A stretch of 64,000 nucleotides of DNA from Allocoprococcus sp004560705 (GCF_052065755.1 NZ_JBQHTK010000007.1:1-64000), one strand, 5' to 3'. Shown: positions 24,508-34,363, counted from the first letter of the stretch. A program made the numbers and translations. The notes: generated by a model not told the origin, from the letters alone.

Positions 24508-25287
24508 ATGAGAAGAATTAAATTGACAGTTGCATATGATGGCACGAATTATTGTGGATGGCAGGTGCAGCCGAATGGAATTACGATAGAGGAAGTGCTG
24601 AATAAAGCAATTTGCACACTTACCGGTGAAGAGATTGCAGTAATCGGTGCCAGCCGGACTGATTCAGGGGTTCATGCAATTGGGAATATTGCTGTGTTTG
24701 ACACCGGGAGCAGAATACCGGCAGAACGCTTCTCCTATGCGCTGAATCAGAGACTTCCGGAAGATATTGTGGTGACGAAGTCAGAGGAGGTTTCACTGGA
24801 CTGGCATCCCAGATATCAAAACAGTCTGAAAACTTATGAATACCATATTCTGAATACGAAGACTCCTGTTCCGACGAAGCGGCTTTATAACTGCTTCGTC
24901 AGTTTTGACCTCGATGTGAACCGCATGAGACAGGGAGCCCAGTATCTGTTGGGGGAACATGATTTCGCTGCATTCTGCTGCATCCGGACCAACGCAAAGA
25001 CAACAGTGCGGACGGTCACAGATCTTCAAATTCAGCAGAATCCGCTGAAACCGGAAGAAATTACAATCCGGATTACAGGAAATGGATTTCTGTACAATAT
25101 GGTGCGGATCATCGCAGGAGTGCTGATTCGCGTCGGGAGAGGGTTTTATGAACCGGAGAAGGTTTTGGAGCTTCTTGAAGGTAGGGAACGAAAAAAGGAG
25201 GCAGTCACTGCACCTCCTCAGGGATTGTGTCTAATGGAGATAGTATATGAAAACGATGGATTTTGTGTTTCGAATAGCAGGAGCTGA
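24508..25287 (+). CDS. truA: tRNA pseudouridine(38-40) synthase TruA
   Basis: A 259-residue enzyme that converts uridines 38-40 in the tRNA anticodon stem to pseudouridine. The catalytic Asp lies in GASRTDSGVHA, and the family block GNGFLYNMVRIIAGVLIRVG is near the C-terminus. It follows the ECF genes, the usual order in Bacillota, but here the expected next genes rplM-rpsI are 24 kb away. The end overlaps the following GNAT gene by 41 bases. Confidence 0.95.
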   Translation: MRRIKLTVAYDGTNYCGWQVQPNGITIEEVLNKAICTLTGEEIAVIGASRTDSGVHAIGNIAVFDTGSRIPAERFSYALNQRLPEDIVVTKSEEVSLDWHPRYQNSLKTYEYHILNTKTPVPTKRLYNCFVSFDLDVNRMRQGAQYLLGEHDFAAFCCIRTNAKTTVRTVTDLQIQQNPLKPEEITIRITGNGFLYNMVRIIAGVLIRVGRGFYEPEKVLELLEGRERKKEAVTAPPQGLCLMEIVYENDGFCVSNSRS

Positions 25288-25807
25288 GGATGTGCCTGCC
25301 ATAGATAAGATGATCAGGCAGGCGAAGTCAGGTATCACGGATCCGGACTGGTTTGAAGCGGAAGATATGGAATTTGTACGCAGGCATATTTCGGAAGAAG
25401 GGTTTATCATTCTGGCGCAGCCTGAGATCGACCGGACAAATACGGCAGCATTGCTTATTGTACGTTTCCCGAAACGTGAAGAAGATAATCTGGGAGAATA
25501 TCTGGAACTTTCAGAGGAAGAAATGCAGAAGGTCGCACATTTGGAGATCGCGGTAGTCTCTCCGGAGTTTCGAGGAAATTCCCTGCAATATAAACTTCTG
25601 GTGGAGGCACAGCGGATATTGAAAAATGGATGGAACGAGCTTGAAATCCGATACTTGATGGCAACTGTTCATCCGGAAAATGTGTACAGTCTTCGAAATG
25701 TAGAACGGTTTGGAATGAAAATCGCTGCTGATGTCAAGAAATATGGCGGAAAACGGCGATTTGTTATGTGGAAGAATTTGGATGATGAATATGAGGAAGG
25801 AAAATGA
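25247..25807 (+). CDS. GNAT-family N-acetyltransferase
   Basis: A 186-residue acetyl-CoA-dependent transferase. The N-terminal strand-helix (VFRIAGAEDVPAIDKMI), the central strand HLEIAVVSPEFRGNSLQYKL (with the acetyl-CoA loop in divergent form) and the late NVYSLRNVERFGMKI fit the GNAT fold. The substrate is unknown. The start lies within the end of truA, with GGAG 7 bases upstream, and the stop overlaps the next start by four bases. It is therefore coupled to both neighbours, although its function need not relate to them. Confidence 0.82.
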   Translation: MKTMDFVFRIAGAEDVPAIDKMIRQAKSGITDPDWFEAEDMEFVRRHISEEGFIILAQPEIDRTNTAALLIVRFPKREEDNLGEYLELSEEEMQKVAHLEIAVVSPEFRGNSLQYKLLVEAQRILKNGWNELEIRYLMATVHPENVYSLRNVERFGMKIAADVKKYGGKRRFVMWKNLDDEYEEGK

Positions 25808-27399
25808 AATTACTGAAGCTGGTTGTAGTAGATGATGAACCAATCCTGCTGCAGGGGCTGCTTAAAACTTATGACTGGGGAAGCATGGGGTTTGAAGTGG
25901 TGGGAACTGCACAGAGTGGGGAACAGGCGATTCAGGTGATCAAGGAGAAGAAACCGCATGTGGTTCTGACGGATATCCGTATGAAACAGATTTCTGGTCT
26001 GATGGTCATGGAGGAGATTCAGAAAGAGGACATGGATTGCCTTTTTATCGTGCTGAGTGCGTACAGGGATTTCGAATATGCACGCCAGGCATGTGAGCTC
26101 GGGGCTTTTGCCTATCTTTTGAAACCGATTGAGGACGATAAATTGCAGGAAACCATGGAGAATGCATACAAAAACTGCATGGCACAGATTGAAAATGTAC
26201 AGCGTATTGAGAGTTGGGAGAAGATGGTGAAAAAAGATTCTGACAGTTTCCTGCAAGTCATTGTACAGAAATACCTTCAAAAGAAAATTACATATGAAAA
26301 GATGGAACAGGTCTTTGCAACGGTCGATGATGTGATCCGGGATGGGGATCGTTTTATTACATTGTGTGTAGATATAGATCTTACATATAAGATTACGAAT
26401 TCGCTTGATTATGAAGCAACAAAGTTGTCGCTGATTCGGTATCTGGAACAGGTGATGAATGGAAAATATTTCTTCTGGCATTTTGAAAGCGAGGAAGGAT
26501 ATTTTGTTTTTCTGGTGAAAACAAGTAAGAATGATACCGTCAAAGAATTGAAACTTCTGATGGAACATATTAAAGAAGAACAGAATTGTCCGGTCGTGGC
26601 ATCAATTTCAAAACCTTATAAAGGCATGAAAGGGATTGGACGGAGCTATGAAGAGGCTGAAAAATTATTCGGTCTTGCGAGTGCGTCCGGTGCAAGCGCA
26701 TTTACTATGCCTGAGGAGATTGAGGAAAGTGAGGAACGTACGGATTTTGAGGATGCCGAACTTCTGATTGTCAATGCTATTCGGAAAAATGATGAAAAAG
26801 AGCTGAAAAAGGCTTTTGTGCATTTTATCTACAATTTGCCCGAAGCGGAAGAAATGCAATGCCAGCTCCTGCACAAATTGATGCTGAGAGTGGAATTTTT
26901 GCTTAAGGATTCCTATGGAATGGTGGACAGTCTACGAGAGCAGTTTCGCAATTATTATTCGAATATCCAGAATCTCAGTGCGGCAAAATCGGTAGATGTA
27001 TGTTATCGGATTCTCGGCAGTGTCATTGAAGAAAGAAAGAAGCATGCAGGTAAAGATGAGACCCGGTACTTCAAAGAGTATATGTCTGTTGCAGTCGGAT
27101 ATATTGAAGAACACTTGAATGATGAGAATTTATCCATCGTTTCCGTAGCAACTCATATTTATTTGAATCCGGTTTATTTTGGCAGAGTTTTCAAAAATAC
27201 ATTTCATATGACATTTAAGAAATATTTGCTCCAGCAGAGGATTGAGCGGGCAAAGAAACTGCTGTCTGAGGGGGATGAGAGCATAGGAAGTATCTGCGAG
27301 CAGGTGGGAATAAGCAATCCTTCCTATTTCTCTCATTTGTTCAAAGAATCCACGGGAATGCTTCCCAGTGAATATAAACGGAATTGTGAGAAAGGGTAA
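25804..27399 (+). CDS. YesN-type response regulator (REC plus AraC helix-turn-helix)
   Basis: A 531-residue DNA-binding response regulator. The receiver domain (1-125) shows the acidic pair VVDDEP, phospho-acceptor Asp57 in VLTDIRM and the Lys of LLKPIEDD near 110. A long middle region follows, then a C-terminal AraC domain (about 425-528) with HIYLNPVYFGRVFK and GISNPSYFSHLFKESTG marking its two helix-turn-helix units. Such regulators pair with YesM-type kinases and usually control a neighbouring sugar ABC importer. It overlaps the GNAT gene by four bases and lies 10 bases before its kinase. Confidence 0.92.
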   Translation: MKLLKLVVVDDEPILLQGLLKTYDWGSMGFEVVGTAQSGEQAIQVIKEKKPHVVLTDIRMKQISGLMVMEEIQKEDMDCLFIVLSAYRDFEYARQACELGAFAYLLKPIEDDKLQETMENAYKNCMAQIENVQRIESWEKMVKKDSDSFLQVIVQKYLQKKITYEKMEQVFATVDDVIRDGDRFITLCVDIDLTYKITNSLDYEATKLSLIRYLEQVMNGKYFFWHFESEEGYFVFLVKTSKNDTVKELKLLMEHIKEEQNCPVVASISKPYKGMKGIGRSYEEAEKLFGLASASGASAFTMPEEIEESEERTDFEDAELLIVNAIRKNDEKELKKAFVHFIYNLPEAEEMQCQLLHKLMLRVEFLLKDSYGMVDSLREQFRNYYSNIQNLSAAKSVDVCYRILGSVIEERKKHAGKDETRYFKEYMSVAVGYIEEHLNDENLSIVSVATHIYLNPVYFGRVFKNTFHMTFKKYLLQQRIERAKKLLSEGDESIGSICEQVGISNPSYFSHLFKESTGMLPSEYKRNCEKG

Positions 27400-27408
27400 C
27401 GGCCAGAG

Positions 27409-29190
27409 ATGAAGATCGGGAAAATGAAGTCCGGAATTCAAAAAAAATATTTAAAATACACCATAGCACTTTTGATTCTGGCACTCTTAATGTCAAGCAT
27501 AGGTGTGTGGATGTTCACTTATCGTCGTCTTAGCTCGGCAATTGTGGATAAATACACTTCTCTCGATGAGAAAATGGGGATTGCACTGGATTCTCTGTTT
27601 CAGAAAAGTGATGAAGTCCTGGCAGAGTGTATCCTCAATACAGACGTGCAGGACAGCCTCAGAACGGGAAATCTGGAAGAGGTTGAGAAGACGACGATCA
27701 GTAAATACTTTGCTTACATTGACATGGAACATGTATCGGAATACTGTTATGTTGATAATAAACAGAATGTATATACGCGTTCATATTCCAAGATTGATTA
27801 CGAGGATTTTAAAAAGAGTAAAATGTCTGCTCGGCTCGGGGATTCGTACGCAAAGACGAAATGGTTTCTTGCCCCGGATACGTTATTCGGAGAAGGAAAG
27901 CAGGCGGTATTTATCGGGCGGTATGTGCACAGTATGGAATATGCACATGAACCCGGAATGCTGTTCCTGAAAATGGAAGAAGAATTTCTGGATGACATTC
28001 TGGGCAGCAATCCGGCTTCCATATCAGATGCTGCGGTTGGAATCATGGATGGGAATGGACAGTTTTGGAAAATGTGGCATCCGGACGGATACGATCTGCC
28101 GGATGCAGATCAGAAGATCATGAAAGAAATAGCGAGAACAGACGGAGAAGGTATGATCGCCAACGGAGAGAAAATTCACAGTGGCCTTCTGTCGGCTTAC
28201 CGGCAGAAGGAGACAGGACTTATCGTTTACACGATCGTACCAAATAGTGTGATTTCTAAGGATTTGGGAAAAATTCTGATCATTTTGTCCGGGATCTATC
28301 TTCTCGTCATTGCCGTTGCGTTGAATTTAAGTATCTATTTTTCCAAACGATTTACGAGACCGATCCAGACAATCAGTGAAGCGATGACGGGATTTGACGG
28401 AAATGATTTTAGCAGGAAAGTTGAACTGAACACGAATACAGAACTGGATCAGATCGGACAATCCTATAATCAGATGCTTGTAAATATTGAAAATCTTTTG
28501 GATGAGATCAAATTACAGGAACGTGAACTGAGGACTAGTGAAATGAATATGCTGATCAGTCAGATCAATCCCCATTTTATGTATAACACTCTGGATACGA
28601 TCTACATGCTGGCAAGAATCAATGGTGAGGAAACGACAATGAAAATGATACAGGCATTGTCAAAATATCTCCGTTTGTCACTCAGCAAGGGTAATGATAT
28701 CGTTACAGTGGAAGATGAACTGGAAAATGTAAAGAGTTATATGGAGATCCAGCAGATCCGAAATGAAAATCTGTTCCGATATGAGATTGAATGTCAGGTG
28801 GATGCAAAGAGGACCTGGATTTTGAAATTGATTTTGCAGCCGCTTGTAGAAAACGCAATTAAGTATGGCTTTTGTGAAATCTACGAAGGGGGATTTATTC
28901 GGATTACGGTAAAAGAAGATGCGGGGCAGCTGAGTCTGGAAGTCTACAACAGCGGAAAGCCGATTGACGGTAAAATGGCAGATAAGATCAATGCGCTTAA
29001 CGGGGCGCCGCTTAAGGATCTCCGGGAGTGTTTCCCGGACAAAAAACATGGATACGGCGTGACTAATGTTATTACGAGGCTGCGTCTGAAATATGGAGAG
29101 GATGTACATTTTGAATATCAAGCAGAAAATGACGGAACCAGATGTATTATCCGGATTCCGGATGATGGGAAAGAAAATAGAGAATTATAG
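27409..29190 (+). CDS. YesM-type sensor histidine kinase
   Basis: A 593-residue membrane kinase. A first membrane helix at about 17-37 and a second near 284-304 bracket an extracytoplasmic sensor domain. A HAMP region follows (KRFTRPIQTISEAMTGF). The His_kinase motif QINPHFMYNTLDTIYML carries phospho-acceptor His389, and the ATPase domain has LQPLVENAIKYG (N box) and KKHGYGVTNV (G box). This is the HPK7/LytS-YesM architecture. The start is ATG at 27409 with a weak ribosome site. Its last codons overlap the following lipoprotein gene, so sensor and binding protein are made together. Confidence 0.92.
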   Translation: MKIGKMKSGIQKKYLKYTIALLILALLMSSIGVWMFTYRRLSSAIVDKYTSLDEKMGIALDSLFQKSDEVLAECILNTDVQDSLRTGNLEEVEKTTISKYFAYIDMEHVSEYCYVDNKQNVYTRSYSKIDYEDFKKSKMSARLGDSYAKTKWFLAPDTLFGEGKQAVFIGRYVHSMEYAHEPGMLFLKMEEEFLDDILGSNPASISDAAVGIMDGNGQFWKMWHPDGYDLPDADQKIMKEIARTDGEGMIANGEKIHSGLLSAYRQKETGLIVYTIVPNSVISKDLGKILIILSGIYLLVIAVALNLSIYFSKRFTRPIQTISEAMTGFDGNDFSRKVELNTNTELDQIGQSYNQMLVNIENLLDEIKLQERELRTSEMNMLISQINPHFMYNTLDTIYMLARINGEETTMKMIQALSKYLRLSLSKGNDIVTVEDELENVKSYMEIQQIRNENLFRYEIECQVDAKRTWILKLILQPLVENAIKYGFCEIYEGGFIRITVKEDAGQLSLEVYNSGKPIDGKMADKINALNGAPLKDLRECFPDKKHGYGVTNVITRLRLKYGEDVHFEYQAENDGTRCIIRIPDDGKENREL

Positions 29191-30466
29191 AAGACTGTTA
29201 TCAGTATTGCTCTGTGTTGTGATGCTGGCAGGGGTTGCCTGTGGATGCCAAAAGAGCGAACAGACACAGACCAAGGAAGAAGAACGGGGAGAAATCCACA
29301 TTCCTGTAATCTTTACTGTAAATCCTACGAATGGTAAAAAGAGTAACCAACAGCTTACAGAAGCTTTCAATGAGGAATATGACGGAATCTATCAGGTTGA
29401 TGTAGAGTGGGTGTTGGAGACAGAAGAGGAATACCGGCAGAATCTGAAACGGCAGAATGTGACGGATTCGCTTCCTGCGGTAATCACAGATCTGCGGATG
29501 CTGCCGTCATTTTATCAGATGATGATCGAAGATGGCCGTCTGGAAGATCTTGCACCGTATCTGGAAGCGGATGAAGAATGGAGAAATATGGTTGAGCCTG
29601 CGGTAATGGAAGCGTGTATGGAAGAGGATGGTGCAGTGTACTTGGCACCGATCAGTACGGCGGCATTTTCCTGCTCCGGTATGTTCTGGAATAAAGAATT
29701 GTTTGAAAAGGCAGGGATAGAGCGATTCCCGGAGACCTGGGAAGAATTCTGGGAATGCTGCGACAGGCTGCAGAGTTGCGGTATTACACCACTTGCATTG
29801 CATACGGAAGGAACAGGATGGGCTCCCATGTTGATTGCAACAGCGGTAATTGCTGATACATCGGATGGTGCTGAATTTATGAAAGAGCTTTTCCCGGATA
29901 CATATCAGAATGAAAGCGGTGTTATGCTGGCAGAAACGCTTAAGAAACTGTTTTCTTATACAACAGATGATGCAATGCATGCCGATTTCGATGTTTCATT
30001 TACCAATTTCTTTTCGGGAGAGGCGGCCATGATCCCGAATGGATATTGGATGATCGAACAGATACCTGATGGATGGCGGGGGAAGACTCGCTTTTCGGCA
30101 TTCCCGGGAAATAAACTGATCTCGTCTCCTGAGACATTCGGATGGGCGGTGGTTTCTGATTATAGTGATGAAGTGAAGAAGGGGGCTGTGGAATTCTTGA
30201 AATTCCGCACAAAGTATAATAGGGAAGAAAGGGAACGCCTGATGAAATCCGGTGAGGGATGGAATGTGCCTGCACTGAGTGATTATATTGACGCTTTTTC
30301 GGCGGACCCACAGATCGTTCCGAATTACCAGGTGAAATGGAATTCCATCTTACAGGAAGAAACTTTGGAAGAGTGTCTTCCGGAACTGGCTAAAGGGAAG
30401 ATTACAGTAGAAGAATTCCTGAAAAAAGCGGATGAGAGTATCCGGGAATATGAGGCTGAACAGTAA
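29162..30466 (+). CDS. extracellular solute-binding lipoprotein linked to the two-component system
   Basis: A 434-residue sugar-type binding protein (ABC family 1). It has an N-terminal lipoprotein signal (RRLLSVLLCVVMLAG then VACGC) and a two-lobed body, with FWNKELFEKAGIERFPETWEEF as the family block. It begins inside the 3' end of the kinase gene; ATG at 29162 and 29165 are both possible and the ribosome site is poor, which points to translational coupling. A terminator follows before the second binding protein. It may present ligand to the sensor kinase rather than, or besides, serving the importer. Confidence 0.83.
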   Translation: MMGKKIENYRRLLSVLLCVVMLAGVACGCQKSEQTQTKEEERGEIHIPVIFTVNPTNGKKSNQQLTEAFNEEYDGIYQVDVEWVLETEEEYRQNLKRQNVTDSLPAVITDLRMLPSFYQMMIEDGRLEDLAPYLEADEEWRNMVEPAVMEACMEEDGAVYLAPISTAAFSCSGMFWNKELFEKAGIERFPETWEEFWECCDRLQSCGITPLALHTEGTGWAPMLIATAVIADTSDGAEFMKELFPDTYQNESGVMLAETLKKLFSYTTDDAMHADFDVSFTNFFSGEAAMIPNGYWMIEQIPDGWRGKTRFSAFPGNKLISSPETFGWAVVSDYSDEVKKGAVEFLKFRTKYNREERERLMKSGEGWNVPALSDYIDAFSADPQIVPNYQVKWNSILQEETLEECLPELAKGKITVEEFLKKADESIREYEAEQ

Positions 30467-30472
30467 AGTGTA

Positions 30473-30525
30473 AACCTGAACTATTAAAAATAAAAGGTAT
30501 GTTTTTTGATAGTTCAGGTTTTTTT
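30473..30525 (+). terminator. intrinsic terminator after the regulator operon
   Basis: AACCTGAACTAT (30473-30484) pairs perfectly over 12 bp with ATAGTTCAGGTT (30509-30520), followed by TTTTT. It separates the response-regulator/kinase/lipoprotein operon from the transport operon. Confidence 0.85.
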
Positions 30526-30610
30526 CTTGATAACGGACAGGAATATTTCTCTGCTATGATTATTACAGAAAAAAGAAAACCAAGTTTTCAGAAAAGAGGG
30601 AGAATTTGTT

Positions 30611-31924
30611 ATGAAAAACAAAAAAAGATGGATCGCACTGGGACTGGTTGCAGCAATGGCAGTAGGAACACTTGCAGGCTGTGGCGGAAACAAAGAAGAA
30701 GGTGGCGACGGAGAAGCAACAGGTTCTGTATATTATCTGAACTTCAAACCAGAACAGGATGAACAGTGGCAGGAACTTGCAAAAGCTTACACGGAAGAAA
30801 CCGGAGTAAAAGTTGAAGTTGTTACAGCTGCATCCGGAGAGTATGAAACCACACTGATGAGTGAAATGGGTAAGAGCGGTGCTCCGACACTGTTCCAGGT
30901 AAACGGACCGGTTGGACTTGCTAACTGGAAAGATTACTGCTATGACCTTTCAGATTCAGATGTTTACAAACAGCTGACAAGCGAAGATTATGCACTGAAA
31001 GATGGCGACAAAGTAGCTGGTATCGCTTACGTTATTGAATCTTATGGCCTGATTGTGAATAAAACGCTGCTTGCAAAAGCTGGCTACACAATTGACGATA
31101 TTCAGTCTTTCGCAGATTTGAAGAAAGTTGCAGAAGATATCACAGCACGTTCTTCTGAACTCGGATTTGCAGCATTTACATCAGCAGGTATGGATGGATC
31201 TTCTGACTGGAGATTTAAGACACATCTTGCAAACCTTCCGATCTATTTCGAATATCAGGAGGACGGAATCGGAACAACTGATGCAATCAAGGGAACATAC
31301 CTTGACAACTATCGTAATATCTGGGATCTGTACATCAACAACAGTACCTGCGCACCGGCTGAACTGGCTGCCAAGACAGGTGATGACTCCCGTAACGAAT
31401 TCCTGGCAGGTCAGGCAGTATTCTTCCAGAATGGTTCATGGGAATACGGCAACCTTACAGCAGACGGAACATTTACAGATGATGACCTTGCTATGATCCC
31501 AATCTACATCGGCGCAGGCGATGAGGCAAATCAGGGACTGTGTACCGGTACTGAAAACTACTGGTGTGTAAACTCAGAAGCAGACGAAGCTGATATTCAG
31601 GCTACTCTGGATTTCATGAACTGGTGTGTAACTTCTGAAAAAGGAACAAAAGCTATGGGCGAAGATATGGGATTCGTTATTCCGTTCAAGAATGCAGTAG
31701 AATCTCAGAACTTGTTCGTAAAACAGGATAAAGAAATGACAGAAGCAGGAAAAACACCTGTATCTTGGAACTTCCCGACAATGCCGTCAGAAGAGTGGAA
31801 GAATGGTGTAGGCCAGGCTCTTACAGCATATGCAGCAGATCAGACTGATGAACAGTGGGCTGGTGTTGTATCCGCTTTCGTAGATGGATGGAAAACAGAA
31901 TACGAGCTGGCAAATCAGCAGTAA
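30611..31924 (+). CDS. sugar ABC transporter substrate-binding lipoprotein
   Basis: A 437-residue carbohydrate-binding lipoprotein. The signal peptide ends LAGCGG (lipobox, lipidated Cys23). The mature part has the family 1 layout, with SYGLIVNKTLLAKAGY near 140 and FQNGSWEYGNLT near 275. It captures an oligosaccharide for the two permeases downstream. GAGGGAG lies before the ATG. A hairpin after the stop probably lets the binding protein be made in excess of the permeases. The ligand is unknown. Confidence 0.9.
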   Translation: MKNKKRWIALGLVAAMAVGTLAGCGGNKEEGGDGEATGSVYYLNFKPEQDEQWQELAKAYTEETGVKVEVVTAASGEYETTLMSEMGKSGAPTLFQVNGPVGLANWKDYCYDLSDSDVYKQLTSEDYALKDGDKVAGIAYVIESYGLIVNKTLLAKAGYTIDDIQSFADLKKVAEDITARSSELGFAAFTSAGMDGSSDWRFKTHLANLPIYFEYQEDGIGTTDAIKGTYLDNYRNIWDLYINNSTCAPAELAAKTGDDSRNEFLAGQAVFFQNGSWEYGNLTADGTFTDDDLAMIPIYIGAGDEANQGLCTGTENYWCVNSEADEADIQATLDFMNWCVTSEKGTKAMGEDMGFVIPFKNAVESQNLFVKQDKEMTEAGKTPVSWNFPTMPSEEWKNGVGQALTAYAADQTDEQWAGVVSAFVDGWKTEYELANQQ

Positions 31925-31948
31925 TAAGGAACTGGAGTAAACATGAAA

Positions 31949-31977
31949 AAGGACAGGCAGCATTCCTGCCTGTCCTT
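31949..31977 (+). terminator. intra-operon hairpin between binding protein and permeases
   Basis: A perfect 12-bp stem (AAGGACAGGCAG with CTGCCTGTCCTT) and a 5-base loop lie 24 bases after the stop. With only a weak T run it likely acts as a partial terminator or an mRNA 3' stabiliser. Confidence 0.65.
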
Positions 31978-32048
31978 ATTATGTGAGGATTTGAAAGGCA
32001 AACGGTTATCTGCCTTGTCAGATCTGGTTATGAGTGAGGAGGAGCTCT

Positions 32049-32900
32049 ATGGAAAAAGCGTTAAAGCGTTACGCACCGATTTTTATTCTTCCAACCTTTC
32101 TTGCATTTGTAATTGGATTTATCGTACCGTTTATAGAAGGCTTATATCTTTCATTCTGTAAATTTACGACGGTAGACAATGCAACATGGGTAGGACTTAC
32201 AAACTATATTGCAGCAATCAAAGATACATCATTTACTGATTCCTTTAAATTTTCAGTTATGTTCTCGGTTGTCTCTATTCTGACTATCAATGTGCTTGCA
32301 TTCGGACTTGCACTTCTGTTGACACAGAATCTGAGAGGAACCAACATTTTCAGAACAGTATTCTTTATGCCGAACCTGATCGGCGGTATCGTTCTTGGAT
32401 ATATCTGGCAGATCTTGATCAACTGTGTGCTGTCACTTACTGCTCAGCCGCTGCTTGCACTGAACAGCAAAGCCGGATACTGGGGCATGATCATCCTGAT
32501 GTGCTGGCAGCAGATTGGATATATGATGATCATCTATATTGCAGGACTGCAGAATGTGCCGGATTCTTTGATTGAGGCGGCTAAGATCGATGGTGCTACG
32601 AACCTTCAGACACTGATTAAGATCAAAGTACCGATGGTTATGTCATCCATTACTATTTGTGTATTCCTGACATTGACAAACTCATTCAAATTGTTCGACC
32701 AGAACCTCGCACTCACCGGCGGTGATCCGAACCATACAACAGAAATGCTGGCACTCAACATTTACCAGACTTTCTATGCGCGTTCCGGTATGCAGTGGAA
32801 GGGTTATGGACAGGCAAAGGCAGTTATTTTCTGTCTTATCGTAATTGTTATTTCGTTTGCTCAGCTTAGAGCAACCCGTTCAAAGGAGGTGCAGCAGTAA
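32049..32900 (+). CDS. sugar ABC transporter permease (MalF-like)
   Basis: A 283-residue membrane protein with six predicted helices. The EAA loop that contacts the ATPase reads EAAKIDGATNLQTLIKIKVP near residue 180. The start ATG at 32049 has AGGAGG 6-7 bases upstream; an upstream in-frame GTG at 32034 overlaps that ribosome site. The stop overlaps the next start (TAATG), so both permeases are translated in step. Confidence 0.92.
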   Translation: MEKALKRYAPIFILPTFLAFVIGFIVPFIEGLYLSFCKFTTVDNATWVGLTNYIAAIKDTSFTDSFKFSVMFSVVSILTINVLAFGLALLLTQNLRGTNIFRTVFFMPNLIGGIVLGYIWQILINCVLSLTAQPLLALNSKAGYWGMIILMCWQQIGYMMIIYIAGLQNVPDSLIEAAKIDGATNLQTLIKIKVPMVMSSITICVFLTLTNSFKLFDQNLALTGGDPNHTTEMLALNIYQTFYARSGMQWKGYGQAKAVIFCLIVIVISFAQLRATRSKEVQQ

Positions 32901-33742
32901 TGGATAAAAAAAGAAAGCCGGGTAGTATGATATGGACCATTATTTTGGGAATCGCTTCTGTTCTCTGGATATATCCTGTTGTCATGATTCTTTTAAATTC
33001 TCTGAAAAAAGAATCTGCAATCAGTACAGCTGCTGCGTTCAAACTCCCTACGGCAGACTCTTTTACAGGTATTGCAAACTATATTGATGCGATTGCATCC
33101 AAGGGATTCCTGAGCAGTTTGGGATTCAGTACATTTATCACCATCACCTCTGTTACGGCAATTCTGATCTGCTGTTCTATGTGTGCATGGTATATCACCC
33201 GTGTAAAAGGCGTGATTTCACAGGTATTATATTACCTGTTCGTATTCTCAATGGTAGTCCCGTTCCAGATGGTTATGTTTACACTGTCTCAGACAGCAGA
33301 TAAACTGAAGCTGAACACTCCGTGGAATATCTGGATTATTTATCTGGGATTTGGTGCAGGACTTGCAGTATTCATGTTCTGTGGATTTGTAAAATCAATC
33401 CCGATCGAAGTAGAAGAGGCTGCTATGATCGACGGATGCAATCCGCTTCAGACCTTCTTCCTGATCGACGTACATATACTGAAACCGACGATGATCTCTG
33501 TTGGTATTCTGGAAGCTATGTGGGTATGGAATGATTATTTGCTTCCGACATTGGTTCTTGATATCAAGAAATATAAGACTATTCCGATGCTGATCCAGTA
33601 CTTCAGAGGAAGTTACGGTAAAGTGGAAATGGGACCGATGATGGCAAGCATCATGCTTACTGTCATTCCGATCATCATTGTATACCTGGCAGGACAGAAG
33701 TATATCATCAAAGGTGTTGCTGCCGGTGCGGTAAAAGGCTAA
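32900..33742 (+). CDS. sugar ABC transporter permease (MalG-like)
   Basis: A 280-residue membrane protein with six helices. The EAA loop reads EEAAMIDGCNPLQTFFLIDV near 175. It forms the importer with the preceding permease. No ATPase gene is present; a shared MsmK-type ATPase encoded elsewhere is the usual solution in Bacillota. A terminator follows 23 bases after the stop. Confidence 0.92.
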   Translation: MDKKRKPGSMIWTIILGIASVLWIYPVVMILLNSLKKESAISTAAAFKLPTADSFTGIANYIDAIASKGFLSSLGFSTFITITSVTAILICCSMCAWYITRVKGVISQVLYYLFVFSMVVPFQMVMFTLSQTADKLKLNTPWNIWIIYLGFGAGLAVFMFCGFVKSIPIEVEEAAMIDGCNPLQTFFLIDVHILKPTMISVGILEAMWVWNDYLLPTLVLDIKKYKTIPMLIQYFRGSYGKVEMGPMMASIMLTVIPIIIVYLAGQKYIIKGVAAGAVKG

Positions 33743-33765
33743 TCAGGCTAACATATTATAAATCG

Positions 33766-33806
33766 AAAAGAAAGCGATTTCTGGAAACGGGAACCGTTTT
33801 CTTTTT
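33766..33806 (+). terminator. terminator of the sugar transport operon
   Basis: AAAAGAAAGCG (33766-33776) pairs with CGTTTTCTTTT (33795-33805) with a G-U pair, ending in T residues. The group II intron remnant begins four bases later. Confidence 0.7.
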
Positions 33807-33809
33807 GTT

Positions 33810-33893
33810 GTGCGCCTGGCGGCGCACGTTTCTAACGGGTGAAAGTCCCGAATCCGCCCGGCAGTGGGAAGGATATAGCCGAAGGCAAGGGCG
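33810..33893 (+). mobile_element. 5' remnant of a group II intron
   Basis: The sequence starts with GTGCGCC, the canonical 5' end of bacterial group II introns, and continues with typical domain I blocks: GGGTGAAAGTCCC near 33836 and AGCCGAAGGCAAGGGCG near 33877. Only about 84 bases remain; the rest of the ribozyme and the intron reverse transcriptase are missing. It sits directly downstream of a terminator hairpin, the preferred insertion site of class C introns. The fragment runs without a break into a recombinase remnant. Confidence 0.75.
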
Positions 33894-34363
33894 CTAAAAC
33901 AAGAAATGTTGCGATCATGGAAAAAACGTGCAAACACCTGAAATCCTACCTTCATAAATTCCATACAGAAGATAATCCGGAAGAATTTCTTTTTTATATA
34001 GATCGCAAAGGAATACGGTCACAAATGTCAATCGACAACGTGGAGAAATTTGTTGCACGTTATGGAAAAAAGGCACAAGAGACTTCAACAGATGTGCCAG
34101 AGCATTTATATCCCCATATGTGGAGACATTCACGTGCGATGCATTTGTATAGGAATGGTATGCCACTCCCATTGGTGGCCGAATGGCTTGGACATGCAAA
34201 AATGGATACAACAAGGCGTTTTTATGCAAATGCTGATACCACGATGAAAAAAGAGACTATTGAAAAGGCGACATCAGACTTTTATTCTCTCTTCTCCAAT
34301 GAATATGACGTTGACTGGGAAGATGATGAAGACCTCATGAAAAAGCTTTATGGCTTAAAGTAA
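33884..34363 (+). pseudogene. C-terminal remnant of a tyrosine recombinase
   Basis: The open frame from about 33884 encodes the C-terminal half of a phage-type integrase. It starts at GKGAKTRNVAIM, the strand-turn that precedes the active site. It keeps HMWRHSRAMHLY (HxxRH box), WLGHA and the nucleophile Tyr in TTRRFYANAD. The N-terminal arm, the core-binding domain and the first catalytic Arg are absent, and there is no ribosome site. The upstream part of the open frame (33839-33883) is translated intron sequence. It is therefore a broken gene, about 160 residues long, ending next to an inverted repeat. Confidence 0.75.
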
